A stretch of DNA of 64,000 nt from Herpetomonas samuelpessoai. Lineage: Eukaryota; Euglenozoa; Kinetoplastea; Trypanosomatida; Trypanosomatidae. The notes under the pieces are model-generated. The model saw nothing but the letters and a program-made list of their open reading frames with translations. It had not been told where the DNA came from and searched no databases. The translations under genes and the position numbers were made by a program. Location of the stretch: NCBI GenBank assembly GCA_030849835.1, contig JASAOC010002104.1, positions 62,001 through 126,000 of the forward strand, written 5' to 3'. Position 1 is the first letter of the stretch, and each line of letters begins with the position of its first letter. Shown here piece by piece: positions 1 to 11,100 of the stretch.

Positions 1-1376
1 GCGTTGCGGATGATCTGGACACCAGTGCGCTGGTCGCGCGTGAGCTTGTCGTCGTTGAGGAGGGCCTCAAGGTCCTGGCTGGCGCGCAGCAGGGCGGCAC
101 CGCCACCGGGCACGATGCCCTCCTGCACGGCCGCACGGGTGGCGCACAGGGCGTCCTCAATGCGGTCCTTCTTCTCGTTGACCTCCACCTCGCTACCACC
201 ACCGACGCGAATGACGGCAACACCGCCAGACAGCTTGGCGAGGCGCTCCTTCAGCTTCTCACGGTTGTAGTCGCTCGTCTCGTTCTTGATGAGCTCGCGG
301 AGAAGCTCCACACGCTCGGAGACGGCCGCCGCGTCGCCGCCGCCGGTCAGCATGACGGTGTCGTCCTTGTTGACGGTGGCCTTCTTCACGCTACCAAGGA
401 TAGCGGGGTCGAAGTTCTCCGCATCGAGCTCGAGGCCCGTGCCCTCATCGCCAACGAGCTGGCCACCCGTGAAGATGGCCATATCCTGCAGCATCGCGGT
501 CTTGTTGTCGCCGAAGCCGGGGGCCTTGACGCAGCACACCTTCAGCTTGCCCTGGAGCTTGTTGAAGATGATGGTGGTCAGCGCCTCGCTCTCCACGTCA
601 TCGGCGATGACCAACAGCGGGCGGCCGCTGCGCACCACGTGGTTGAGGGCGGGGAGGAGGGAGTGGATGTTGCTGATCTTCTTGGCGCTGATGAGCACAA
701 AGGCGTCCTCGAGCTCCGCCTTCTGGGCCTTGGCGTCCGTGACGAAGTATGGGCTGATGTAGCCGCGGTCCACGCTCATGCCCTCGACCACCTCAAGCTC
801 CGTGGCCATGGTCTTGCCGTCCTGAGAAGTGATGACGCCATCGCGGCCAACCTTCTCCATGGCCTTGCCGATGAGACCGCCAATCTCGCTGTCGCCGTTG
901 GCAGAGATAGTGGCGACCTGCACAATGTCCTCGGTGCCCTTGATGGGGCGGCTCTGCTCGGCCACGCTCTTCAGGATCACCTCCACGGCGCGGTCCATGC
1001 CACGCTTCATGTCAATAGGGTTGGTGCCCTGGGCGATGCACTTGAGGCCCTCGCCAAAGATGCTGTCCACGAGCACGGCAGAGGTCGTCGTACCATCACC
1101 GGCGAGATCGTTGGTCTTGTTGCACACCTGACGCACGAGCTGGGCACCCATGTTCTCGAAGGCATCCTTGAACTCGATGGCCTTGGCGACCGTGACACCA
1201 TCCTTGGTAATCTTGGGCGCGCCGTAGGCCTGCTCGATGATCACATTGCGGCCCTTGGGGCCGAGGGTGGTGGCGACGGCAGCGACGGCGCGGGTGACAC
1301 CCTTCTGCATGCTGCGGCGGGCCTTGTCGCCGAAGCGCACATCCTTACCCTGAAGACGGACAGCGTTGCGGAACAT
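1..1376 (-). CDS. HSP60: Mitochondrial chaperonin HSP60 (copy A), 3' end outside window
   Basis: Group I chaperonin (GroEL family) that folds imported proteins in the mitochondrial matrix. The window holds the first 458 codons; the C-terminal part lies beyond position 1. Visible family marks are the ATP-site DGTTT block in the equatorial domain, the GRNVIIEQ and TKDGVTVAK segments, and the GroEL signature region [19 protein letters not shown]. The N-terminus starts [12 protein letters not shown], a short basic stretch compatible with a mitochondrial presequence. The ATG at 1376 lies 25 nt after a pyrimidine tract and AG on the minus strand. Copy B lies directly upstream in the same orientation and is a clearly diverged paralogue, not an identical repeat. 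The reading frame is open throughout the part seen. Confidence 0.95.
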   Translation of the reverse strand, partial: MFRNAVRLQGKDVRFGDKARRSMQKGVTRAVAAVATTLGPKGRNVIIEQAYGAPKITKDGVTVAKAIEFKDAFENMGAQLVRQVCNKTNDLAGDGTTTSAVLVDSIFGEGLKCIAQGTNPIDMKRGMDRAVEVILKSVAEQSRPIKGTEDIVQVATISANGDSEIGGLIGKAMEKVGRDGVITSQDGKTMATELEVVEGMSVDRGYISPYFVTDAKAQKAELEDAFVLISAKKISNIHSLLPALNHVVRSGRPLLVIADDVESEALTTIIFNKLQGKLKVCCVKAPGFGDNKTAMLQDMAIFTGGQLVGDEGTGLELDAENFDPAILGSVKKATVNKDDTVMLTGGGDAAAVSERVELLRELIKNETSDYNREKLKERLAKLSGGVAVIRVGGGSEVEVNEKKDRIEDALCATRAAVQEGIVPGGGAALLRASQDLEALLNDDKLTRDQRTGVQIIRN

Positions 1377-1401
1377 CTTTTCTTTTTTCCTTTTCTTTCT
1401 G

Positions 1402-1403
1402 CT
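1402..1403 (-). promoter_or_regulatory. Probable trans-splice acceptor for HSP60 copy A
   Basis: On the minus strand a roughly 30-nt, almost pure pyrimidine tract (plus positions 1404-1436) ends in CCCCCCAG, the first AG before the ATG at 1376. This gives a 25-nt 5' UTR. It is the cleanest spliced-leader acceptor layout on the minus strand of the window. The assignment is by pattern only. Confidence 0.6.
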
Positions 1404-2844
1404 GGGGGGAGAAGAGAGAAGAAAAAAAAAGGGAGCTTAGAAGATTGAAAGAAGGTGGGTGGGTGTTTGTGTGAAGTCTGTAAAGAAGCTTTTGGCGTTA
1501 ATAATAATGTGAATAATAAGTTACGTAAAGTACAGTGGAGTAGAAAAATCGCGCGTTAAAGAGAGCTTTGGGATCCTATTTGTTTTGTGTTCGTGTTCAT
1601 GTGTGTGTGTGTGCGTGTGGATGCGTCAAAGCGCGTGTGCGTGACATCACATTTCATGGAGGCAGGTGGGAGAAAAGGAGAAAAGATAGGAGTGAACCGA
1701 TTCATTAGCATAGGACATAGGAACAACACAGAGTCATTCTACACGCGCAGACAGGGTGGTCAGTTGCAGCCCACCTTTCTTTTCTTTTTCTTTTTTTTGG
1801 CCTGCATTCTCGCTGATGTTATGAGAGTCAAACAAAACGGCATTCACCATGCCTCACCCCCGTGAGCACTTCCTTCACAATGGTAAGCGCCACTTTTTCA
1901 GAAAGGTGGCCGCATTCACACATCCGCTTGTGATGGCATCCCTTGCCCATGACAGCGCCCGTCCAAGAGGAGCGGGAGAGAATTTACCCCATTCGCTGCA
2001 TCGCCCCGCCTTGGAGAGTCCATCGCGCGCTTGTGCACGCGTCTGCGCGTACCACGTGGTGTTACTTTTGTTGCGGATTTCGTTATTTTTCTTTTTTTTG
2101 TGAGCGTCTGTACAAGAGAACAAGCACAAACAAGAAGAAAAAGAAAAGAGTGTGAGTGAGTTACAAATGTTCAGAACGGGTGAATAAAGAAGAGTTAGAG
2201 ATGCAAGGAGAAAAATCGACCAAGCGAAGCCGTTACCCTCTTCTTTGTCTTTTCCTCATGGTTTGCTCCGCGTGCAGCATGGAAGTCGGTGCCGTTTGCC
2301 GCCAAGCATTGCTTGTCTTTCTCAGCCTCGCTGCGGAAGCTCGCGTGGTGGATGCGTTCGACACACCTGCACGGGCACGCAAGCGAGAGAATGCAGGGAA
2401 GACAACACAAGAAGCCAAGCGCTGTTCTCGGATGGGTTTTCTAAGCGAGCACACACACACACGCACACGCATTCATGTGAGTCGGCGCTTTGCCCAATCC
2501 TGAACCCCTTCTTTAAAACAAAATTCACCCTCCTCTTTCGCCATGCGTCAAGCCAAAGAGAAGGGTGGTCAGTGAGAAAAATCAAACGTTGGCGCAAGAG
2601 AACGAACGAACAGACGCAGTCACGAGAAGCACTGGGTGAAAAGAAAGGGCTGTTGAATGCCATCGGGGGTAGAATCAAGTAACTCAGCGGTGGCGCAAAG
2701 GCATGAGAAAACGTCGTCTGTCATATCTTCAAGGGCACAAGGAAGAAAGACAAAAGAAATGCTTTCATGAACGCTTATATATTTTTTTAAGTCCTTCCTC
2801 AAATCATACCTGAACAACCGTCGATTCGCTGCATGTCGGACAGA

Positions 2845-2867
2845 CTCTCTCTCTCTCTCTCTCTCTC
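2845..2867. repeat. (CT)n microsatellite
   Basis: An uninterrupted CT dinucleotide tract of 23 nt in the HSP60 spacer. It is complementary to the GA tract about 140 nt downstream. Confidence 0.95.
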
Positions 2868-3007
2868 GTTTCAAAGATATTCGCCTCTGTGTGCTGGCAG
2901 GAGCAACCATTGCTTGCACACGACCTTCCCATTGATGAAGACGCCACACACGTGAGCAGCAACGACCTTGTCTCAGGCGATGTGGAGGTGAGTGAAAAGG
3001 AGTGTAG

Positions 3008-3068
3008 GAGAGAGAGAGAGAGAGAGAGAGAAAGAGACGGAAGAAACGGAAGAAACGGAAGAAACGGA
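3008..3068. repeat. (GA)n tract followed by 9-bp tandem repeat
   Basis: A GA dinucleotide tract of about 24 nt (3008-3031) is followed by three exact tandem copies of CGGAAGAAA and a partial fourth. On the transcribed minus strand this is a long pyrimidine run and could act in RNA processing. Confidence 0.93.
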
Positions 3069-3542
3069 ATTGCCACCGATGCGGTGGGGCTCTGTAAGGG
3101 CTGTGAGGGAGAGGTCGAGCACAGGCAAAAGAGCGAATGAAGCGAGGCAGCACACCCAGCGCTGTGAAGCGAAAGGGAGGTACGTAACCTAAAGAAGGAA
3201 ATAAACGAGAAGGAGAACCCGCACGGCGATAAGGGGGGAGGGGAGGGGAGAATCAAACACTCTCTCTTTGTTTTCTCTCTCTCTGTCTCTCTTCCTCCCC
3301 CCACCCTCCCAGCCCCTGCTCCTCTTTCATCTATGTGGTTTCGCCCTTCTCGCTCTCTCCCGTGTTCTCGCCCTCGCTGTGGATCCTTGCATGCGCCCTC
3401 CTCATTCGCTGTACTGCCGGTTTGTGCGCTTGTCCTTACCTCCTCCGTCCCCCTTCTCACTATGTGCCCAAAGGTGTCTTTTGCCTCTGCTGCAGACCGC
3501 ATCCCTTGGTGCCCAACGCTTGTGGAGCGAGCGATGCTTCGT

Positions 3543-5246
3543 TTAGTAGAGGCCAAGGTCATCCTCCTCCTCCTCCTCATCCTCTGCCTTGCTAGACTTG
3601 GCCTGCTTCTCCTCGCCCTTCTTCTCCTTGGGAGCTTGCACAACAGCGGCCTCCGCGGTCATCATGAGGCCGGCCACAGACACGGCGTCAGACAGCGCCA
3701 CCTGCGTGACGCGGGTGGGGTCAATGATGCCAGCGTCGAACATGTTGACGTAGCGGTCCGTGGCGGCATCGTAGCCAACGGCCTCGTCGGTCTGCTCAAG
3801 GATGCGCTCGACAATCACGGCACCCTCCTTGCCAGCGTTCGCGGCGATCTTCATGGCCGGCAGACGCACCGCGTCACGGACAATGCGGACACCAGTGCGC
3901 TGGTCGCGCGTCAGATGCTCGTCGTCAATGAGCTTGTCCAGCTTCAGGCTCGCGCGCAGCAGGGCGGCGCCGCCACCGGGCACGATGCCCTCCTGCACGG
4001 CCGCACGGGTGGCGCATACGGCATCAATCACGCGGTCCTTCTTCTCGTTCACTTCTGTCTCTGAAGCACCGCCAACCTTGATGACGGCAACACCGCCCGT
4101 GAGCTTGGCGAGGCGTTCCTGGAACTTCTCGCGGTTGTACTCCACGGGCTCGTTGAGGATGCGCGCACGCAGCAGCTCCACACGCTCCTGCACCGCAGCA
4201 GCGTCGCCCGCACCGGTCATGAGCACGGACTCGTCCTTGCCCGAGGTGACCTTCTTAACGCTACCGAGAACCGACGGATCAAAGTTGTCAGCGTCAAGCT
4301 CAATCTCGGTTCCCTCGGCGCCAAGCAGGGTGGCGCCGGTGAACAGGGCAATGTCCTCGAGCATGCCTGCCTTGGTATCGCCAAAGCCAGGGGCCTTGAT
4401 GCAGAGCACCTTGAGCTTGCCCTGCAGCTTGTTCAGGATAATCGTGGAGAGAGCCTCGCCCTCGACATCGTCGGCAATGACCAGGAGCGGCTTGTTGTGC
4501 TGCGCGACAAAGTTGAGCGCCGGAAGCAGCGTCGTGATCGTGCTGATCTTCTTGGCATGCACCAGCACAAGGGCATCCTCGAGCTCCGCCTTCAGGGTCT
4601 TGGGGTCGGTCATGAAGTACGGGCTCATGTAGCCGCGCTCAATCTTCATGCCCTCCACCACCTCGAGCTCCGTCACGAGCGTGTTGCCATCCTTGGTCGT
4701 GATGACGCCATCGCGGCCAACCTTCTCCATGGCCTCGCCCACCATCTTACCAATTTCGCTGTCGCCGTTGGCAGAGATGGCGGCCACGCGGACAATGTCC
4801 TCGGTGCCGTTCACAGGGCGGCTCTGGCGGAGCAGGCTGGCGTGAATGTAGTCCACCGCAACATCCATGCCGCGCTTCATCTCAATCGGGTTCGTACCGC
4901 GAGAGATCGACTTGAGGCCTTCTGTGAAGATGCTGTCCACCAGCACAGCAGAGGTGGTAGTGCCATCGCCGGCCAAGTCGTTGGTCTGGTTGCAAACGTT
5001 CTTGACGAGCTGAGCACCCATGTTCTCGAACCGGTCCTCAAAGTCAATCGCACGAGCGACCGTGACACCATCCTTGGTCACGCGCGGGGCAGCGTAGGCC
5101 TGCTCGATGATCACATTGCGGCCCTTGGGGCCGAGGGTGGTGGCGACGGCGGCAACGGCACGGTGCACACCCTTCTGCATGGAAGCACGGGCATTGACGC
5201 CGAAGCGAATCTCCTTGGCCTGAAGACGGATAGCGCTGCGGAGCAT
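3543..5246 (-). CDS. HSP60: Mitochondrial chaperonin HSP60 (copy B)
   Basis: Complete 567-aa group I chaperonin, close to the usual length of mitochondrial HSP60. It has a basic amphipathic-looking N-terminus ([16 protein letters not shown]) suited to mitochondrial import, the ATP-site DGTTT, the [12 protein letters not shown] block, the conserved [13 protein letters not shown] segment and the PGGGAALL signature. The C-terminus ends in a Lys-rich then acidic tail ([13 protein letters not shown]) instead of the Gly-Gly-Met repeats of bacterial GroEL, so the part that lines the cavity floor differs. It is the upstream member of a tandem pair with copy A, with a 2.1-kb spacer. The two proteins differ at many positions, including the N-terminus and the helices after DGTTT, so they are old or fast-diverging paralogues. 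Confidence 0.96.
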   Translation of the reverse strand: MLRSAIRLQAKEIRFGVNARASMQKGVHRAVAAVATTLGPKGRNVIIEQAYAAPRVTKDGVTVARAIDFEDRFENMGAQLVKNVCNQTNDLAGDGTTTSAVLVDSIFTEGLKSISRGTNPIEMKRGMDVAVDYIHASLLRQSRPVNGTEDIVRVAAISANGDSEIGKMVGEAMEKVGRDGVITTKDGNTLVTELEVVEGMKIERGYMSPYFMTDPKTLKAELEDALVLVHAKKISTITTLLPALNFVAQHNKPLLVIADDVEGEALSTIILNKLQGKLKVLCIKAPGFGDTKAGMLEDIALFTGATLLGAEGTEIELDADNFDPSVLGSVKKVTSGKDESVLMTGAGDAAAVQERVELLRARILNEPVEYNREKFQERLAKLTGGVAVIKVGGASETEVNEKKDRVIDAVCATRAAVQEGIVPGGGAALLRASLKLDKLIDDEHLTRDQRTGVRIVRDAVRLPAMKIAANAGKEGAVIVERILEQTDEAVGYDAATDRYVNMFDAGIIDPTRVTQVALSDAVSVAGLMMTAEAAVVQAPKEKKGEEKQAKSSKAEDEEEEEDDLGLY

Positions 5247-6127
5247 GACGTTAGAAAAGGGGGAAAAAGAGGAGAGTTCTGTGAAGTGGGATTAATGTAA
5301 GAACGACAATAATATGATTAAAGAAGCTAAGAATAACAAAAACGAAACGTTCGTGTGCGTGAATCCGAGAAGAACGAAAAGTGAAAAGGGGCGCTAGTAA
5401 CGTTAGCTTTGACTCTACGAAAGAAAATCAAGTGGTACAATGAGGAGTGAAGGAAATATGGCGTGAGAGAACCACAACGTACGAGCTACAATATATATTG
5501 CGTATTAGCTGCGGTGAAGCACGTTGCCTTTCGCAGGCGTAGACTGGGTTGAGGTGCACGGTGCTGTTCTGTGCCATTTCATTCCTTCCATCACCGTTTT
5601 TTTTTTTTTTTTAATAGGAGCTACTACTGCTTTTCATCGTTGTTGTTCCGTTGCACAACGGTGCAAATTCCACTCGACGAGAAGATCCGTAAATGGCTGT
5701 CTTTGCCTCACATGGCACAGAGAAGATTGCTTGACAGCGTTTGATGCGGGTCTCTCCACGCGATGATGACACCAAAACATCGTCCCGCAGCTAATGTGTG
5801 CAGAGAGAGTTCTGTGATGAGAGTGGCAAAGACGATCGTCACTATTGTACATCAAAAGAAGTAAAGAGATAAAATGCGAAAAACAACAGAGAGAGAATAT
5901 TGGAAGCAATAAAAGAAAAAAAAAGACACAAACTACTCATCATGTTGCCGTAAGCAAAATGGGTCACAATGGGGAAGGACTGTGAGAACCAGAGGAAGAG
6001 CACGTGTCAACGACACAGACAAATGAAAGACCCAAGAAGAAGAGAGACGCACTGAGAGAAAAAAGGGGAAGAGGGACAACCAAGGCGAACTGTAAACGTC
6101 GCACCGCATTCGATCGCACACGCGCCA
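5247..6127. other. Intergenic region, no gene seen
   Basis: About 0.9 kb between HSP60 copy B and the coiled-coil gene. It contains a pyrimidine-rich stretch on the minus strand just before the HSP60 ATG, a T-homopolymer at about 5597-5612, and A/G-rich DNA. No RNA gene or credible ORF was recognised. Confidence 0.55.
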
Positions 6128-7510
6128 TCATGATGCTGCCATCATCGACGTTGCGGCGGCTTCGCCTTCATAATGGTCAATCACCTCTTTGCGATCCTCC
6201 GCAGGGAGCAACGCGTACCCATGCAGCAGCACCACCAATGGCACCAGCACGAATCCCGTCGGCTCTGTCCGATCCTTGTCCACTGGCTCCAGGTCTGGCC
6301 CCTTCACCACGTTGAAGCCGGGTTGACAGACATTCTTCACAAAGAGCCGGCATTGCGCAATGAGGAACATGTCCTCCGCCACCTTCTCCATCAGTTTGCG
6401 CTTGCTCTCGTCGGACTGACGCAGCTGGTTCTGAGTCTCGGCCAGGGTAGACTCCAGTTGCTGACGCTCTTGGGCAAAGCGCATCTGCTGATCCTCCAGC
6501 GCGGCCTTGAGGCGGTTGATCTCCTCCGTCGCATGCTGCTGGGTGGCTGCCTCCGCGTCTCTTCGTCTCTGCGCCTCTGCCTCCTCCTTCTGGGCAGCGG
6601 CGGCAGTGTGGATGGCGCGCTCCTTATCTAGCTCTCCGCGGTACTCCGTAATACGCCCTTGCAAGGCATTCACCTGTTTGTCGAAGGCGCTGCGACTGCT
6701 ATGGAGAGCGGCATGGGCAGAGCGGGTAATCCCGTGAGCGAGGAGCCAAGCCTGGTGGTAGCACCTGTCCAGCGCCACTTCCGTCTCTAGCGCGCGCCGC
6801 GCCTCCATCTCGCTGAGCATGAGTGAATGTATTTCCTTTTGTTTTTGCCGTGCCGCCTGACCTTTCTTTAATTTGTCTTGCAGCGCGCGCAGGTCTGCCT
6901 GAAGCGCCTTTATCTTGCGGTCGTCGCGGTTAGGGTCCGACAGGACCGTCCTGCGTGGCTGCCGGCGCTCAATCTCGTTGACCACGACTTCCTCGCCGGT
7001 TCGCACGCCCTCTATGCCAAAGCCGGTGGCAACACCACCACCACCACCACCACCGTTCGATCGCACCCCGCTAGGCCCCGCGATCGGCTGCACGTATCGG
7101 CCATTTGGGGCGAAGGTTGAGCTGGCACGTCGGGGGTTCGGTGGTGCGGTGGTTGACGAGGGGGCGCTCGGCGCAGGTGGTGGTGGCATCGGAGACTGCG
7201 GTAGGAGAGAGCCACTCCCGTCGTTTGAGCCTACCTCCTCACCACTGCCAAAGCTGGCGTGCGGTTGGCGTGCGAAGGCGGAAGTGCGCTTTGCATTGTG
7301 GTTCACAAAGCTGTGGCCGCTGCTCGACGTGATGACGCCAGAAGCTGATACCATGGTGGAACTGCTGCCCTGGCGGGCGGCAGCAGCGCCAAACGCAGGG
7401 TTGGCGGCTGTAGCGGTTGTCACGGGGTTGGTGAGGACGGAATGTCGCACAGGGCCGCGGCCCATCCGTGGAAGGAGCCCATTGTGATTTTGGAAAGGAG
7501 TGGCGTTCAT
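6128..7510 (-). CDS. Coiled-coil protein of unknown function
   Basis: A 460-aa protein I do not recognise. Residues 1 to about 190 are low-complexity and probably disordered: Ser/Ala/Pro-rich, with a run of seven Gly near residue 155 encoded by a trinucleotide repeat at about 7036-7056. Residues about 195-390 are charged heptad-like sequence (RAEL, QDKLKK, EAEAQRRRDAEAA, QQLESTLAETQNQLRQ) typical of a long coiled coil. The last 65 residues are a compact non-coiled segment with hydrophobic stretches (FVLVPLVVLLHGYALL). No signal peptide or clear TM segment was seen. The layout would suit a cytoskeletal or flagellar structural protein, but that is only a guess. The ATG at 7510 is the first in frame. 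Confidence 0.8.
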   Translation of the reverse strand: MNATPFQNHNGLLPRMGRGPVRHSVLTNPVTTATAANPAFGAAAARQGSSSTMVSASGVITSSSGHSFVNHNAKRTSAFARQPHASFGSGEEVGSNDGSGSLLPQSPMPPPPAPSAPSSTTAPPNPRRASSTFAPNGRYVQPIAGPSGVRSNGGGGGGGVATGFGIEGVRTGEEVVVNEIERRQPRRTVLSDPNRDDRKIKALQADLRALQDKLKKGQAARQKQKEIHSLMLSEMEARRALETEVALDRCYHQAWLLAHGITRSAHAALHSSRSAFDKQVNALQGRITEYRGELDKERAIHTAAAAQKEEAEAQRRRDAEAATQQHATEEINRLKAALEDQQMRFAQERQQLESTLAETQNQLRQSDESKRKLMEKVAEDMFLIAQCRLFVKNVCQPGFNVVKGPDLEPVDKDRTEPTGFVLVPLVVLLHGYALLPAEDRKEVIDHYEGEAAATSMMAAS

Positions 7511-8169
7511 TTTTTTAATTATTATGTTTTAAGTACGACTATCAGCGCAGATATGGAAAGCTGGTGACAGTTTCAGAGACGCAGCGCGCCCGAGTGCCTT
7601 CTCTCACTGGTGTCAAGTCGATAACCCTTCCTGTACCCGCTGTGCTGGGTTGACAACGACGCTGGTGCGCAACGTTGCTTTCAAAAAAAAAAAAAAAAAA
7701 TGGACTCAATACTTTGCTTCGTTTTGTTGTTTCGGTCCAGCAAGCATCTTGCGCTTCGAGTCAACGCAACGAACACGGAGTGAGGATTAAAGATAAGTGA
7801 GGAGAAGGGAGAGGGAGGATAATCATTCACAGCGGACAGACGCACGGCAGTGAACAGCGAGGCACCCATATCTTCCTTGCTCATCTTACAAGTGGTTGCT
7901 CTTTCTTATGGAGAGGAATAACCGACAGATACTCGGTGTCATGGTTCACGTGCGCGGCGGAATTAAGATTCTTTGTTTCGTTTTGAATCATGTGTGTTAC
8001 TCGTTTATCACCTGCTGTATCAGCAGGTTGTTAACGGAAATAAATGTGAATGAGAAAAGCCTGTGAAACCGGGAAAATGCAAAGGCGGCCGAGTCGGTTG
8101 CAGGGTCAGTTCCATTGGTGCCCCCGCCCACTCTCGCCTGCTGGCGGGCAGCACGTCTCTCTTGGGCGA
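7511..8169. other. Intergenic region, no gene seen
   Basis: About 0.66 kb between the coiled-coil gene and the importin gene, with an A-homopolymer at 7683-7700. It presumably holds the 3' UTR of the importin and the 5' UTR of the coiled-coil gene. Confidence 0.55.
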
Positions 8170-11100
8170 CTAGGGTCCTTGAATAAACTCGAAGAAACGC
8201 TGAACCGTCTCCAGTTCATCGGGATCGAAAAAAGGTGTGACGGCGGGCCCGTAACGGCTGAGGAGCGCTGGTAACGCGCCAAACACGGCACGAAGCTCCT
8301 CTTTCGCAGACTCTCTCTGTCTCGCCTCCGTTTGCTCTTGTCGCTCCTGCTGCTGTGTGTGGGGTGCCGTGGCCGGCCCTGAGGGCCCTCCTGCGTCTTC
8401 TTCAATGTCATCGCCGTCGTCGTCCACGTCCTCGTACACCTCATCTTCCTCGCCTGCGGAGTCAGAGTCGCTCTCCCGCCACAGCCTTCCACCCCCGCCG
8501 GTGGTGTCCCCTTCCTCCTCGAGTTGCTCTGCCCTTTCCATCTCCCACCACTCCCCACTCTCCAGCATCTCGGTGAGCACAACAAGGGACTGTCCAATCG
8601 AAAGAAACGCCGCCAAGTCTAGTGGGAGCTCCTCTCCCGCCAACCGCTTGCCTTTGCGAGCGCCGTGCTTGCCTGAGCCACGTGCACGCTGTCGGCCCTC
8701 GCCCGCGCCGTGCGTGCCGTCCCCGCCGCCACCCTGCACCCAGGGCACCGTCACACCAGCCAGGCCGCTTTGCTCCCAGTGGGTCAGCAGCCTAATCAGC
8801 GCGTCGCACGAGCGCAGTACATCGCGCTTACCAAAGAAGCCGCGTACCTGTGGCAGCCAGCGGGCAAACGTCCGAGAGAGCATGCCACCCTCCCGCAGCA
8901 CCTGCAGGAAGGCGGCGGGGTACGCCTTGAGCAAACCAGAAAGAGGCGCAATCAGCTGCTGCGCTACGGAGGGCGTCTGCACAGACTCCAGCCGATGGGC
9001 GACTGTGTCGATAAGCAGTCGTACCTCCTCCTCGGAGAAGTGTGGCGCGTGCTCGACAATGGCGACGAGTACGCGGCCAACGTTGAAGAGGGAGACCTCC
9101 TGTCGCTGCGGGTGCAGCATGCGGAGGACCACGCCAAGCAGCACCGTCGTCAGCGGAGCCGCGACGCGCTCCTCATCCAAGGCGGCGATATGGGCGGTGG
9201 CGGAGGCGAAGGAGCTGTCATGGGGGCCGGGGACGGGGTCCGTGAGGGAGTGCACGCCGCGCTGGACAGCCGCCAGCAAGGATGGAGGAACCATGACACG
9301 GACCGTCTCCGCCTGCGGGCATCGGCGCAGCAGCGTGGCCAAGCAGGCCGAGGAGGCGTCAAGGATGGCGGACTCCTCGGTTGAGAGCAGGAGAACGCAG
9401 AGAGCGTCCAGCACCGCCGAGGCCGTTGCGTTGGCCGCGCGATCAGACCCGCGTAGAAAGACCTGGGTAAGCAGCTGTACCACCCCAGGGACGCTGCACA
9501 GCTCTGCAGACGCCCCCACGGCACTGTTGCCACCTCCAGACTGAAAAGCGACGCCGTCGGAGAGGAGCAGGTGTTGCAGCCAGGGAAGCTCTGCCACAAA
9601 CGCCTCATCGCCTGCGGGGCTGCGGATGTACTCGGCAAACACGGAGAGGATGGCCTCGTCCACGTTCGGGTCCTGCAGGTGGCAGCGCCAGCACGCGAAA
9701 AGAGCGGTGTGAGCGGTGGGTAGCCGGTACTCGGCGCCATGCGACGGCACGCCCGCCCCGCGCAGTCGTGCGAGCCACGACGACAGCACGTCCAGCACGA
9801 GGTACAGCATCTCGCCAGAGGCCCCACCGCCACCGCTGCTGTCACCGCTGGGAAAGACAAGAAGGCTGAGCAATGCCGCTTGGCCGTTGCCGTGCGTGAA
9901 GGTGTCGTGCAAGACATCGGCGGAGGCGAGCGGGAGCAGCGACAGCAGCAGGCGGCACGCACACGCGCGCAGCAGGGGAGGGGAGGCTCCCGGGCCCTGA
10001 GCCGCCAGGGATGCCACAGCCGCGGGAAGGACAACGCTGCAGCGCTGCGCCGCCGTCGTGGAACTGCCTCGCCACTCTGATTGGGCTAAAAAAGTGAGCA
10101 GGGTGCCAAGTAAGATGAGTGCGCGGGCGGCGACGGCCGCGTTAGCGCTGGAGGCGTCGCTGGCGAGCAGAGTATCTACAAGAGGAAGGTAATCAGCCTC
10201 ACCGCAGGCGAGCACTTCCTTGCGGTTGGTGGTGAGGATGCTGTCCATCAGAAACATGGCTGCCTCCCGCGTCAGGTGTGACTCGAGACCATCCGAGGCA
10301 CCGGCGGCCACCGCCAACACACCAAAGAGATTCTCTAGCGCAATCTGTGTGAAGTAGTCGCCCAGTGCGCGGCAGTAGCGCGTCATGGTGAGCGCCACAA
10401 CATCCCGCACCGCCCATACCAGGTCCTTCTCGTCCTCTCGTTGCAAGAAGACATTGGGGTCCGCCACCCACTGTGCGGCCTCGCGCAAAGACAGCCACGC
10501 GTACTGCAGGAACACGTTGAAGAACGCATTCACCTCGGCGAAGGCAACCTTCCCATTTGCCAGTCCTTCGTTTGTGTGTATGGCACGCAAAAACTTTTTG
10601 CGAGCGGCCTTGGCCGGTGACGACATGGCGCCCGCAGCAGCCTCGAGGTATCGCCAACGCAGCTCGCTGCATTTGCGGACCTTCAGGTGGTACGCCTGCC
10701 AGGCCTCGTCCACGTCAAGGGGGGTGTCATCGGTGTGGCCCTGTTCATACAAGCCAGCTCCTTCCTCGTCTACATCTTCGCCGTCCTCGGCATCCACGAG
10801 CAGTGCTTGGTGGTAGGTAGCCACATCCTCCCGCAACGCCTCGTGTACGCTCTTAAGAAGGTCGTGCGCGTAGGCAACCTCCTGAGGAGACGGCCCTGCT
10901 CCCGCACGGTGTGGCTTGGCTTTCCGCTGGCCAGCTGTGCGGCATTTGGCTGCGACGGGAACAATACCCAGTAATTGGCACTCCAGTTCCATCAAGGACA
11001 AAAGTGTATTGATAGACAGAGATGAGGGCAAGGCGCCGGGTGGTGCGGACGGTGAAGAAAGAAGCTGCTGGGCGACAGCAGCGCTGGCGCTCAGGCGAAG

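Larger units (their letters stand above)
1404..3542. other. Intergenic region between HSP60 copies A and B
   Basis: About 2.1 kb with no convincing gene. Open frames here are short, overlap in several frames and are made of low-complexity sequence. It holds a CT tract, a GA tract and a 9-bp tandem repeat (listed separately), plus pyrimidine/purine-rich DNA. It probably contains the 3' UTR of copy B and the 5' UTR of copy A. Confidence 0.6.

Noticed and set aside
639-1448. Long plus-strand open frames opposite the HSP60 genes (also 3333-4064 and 4497-5300)
   Set aside because: They are antisense shadows of highly biased HSP60 codons; the encoded sequences are His/Leu/Ala/Gly-rich with no motif.
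8357-9544. 395-codon plus-strand frame antisense to the importin gene
   Set aside because: Ser/Pro/Arg-rich shadow of a GC-rich coding strand; the minus-strand importin is clearly the gene.
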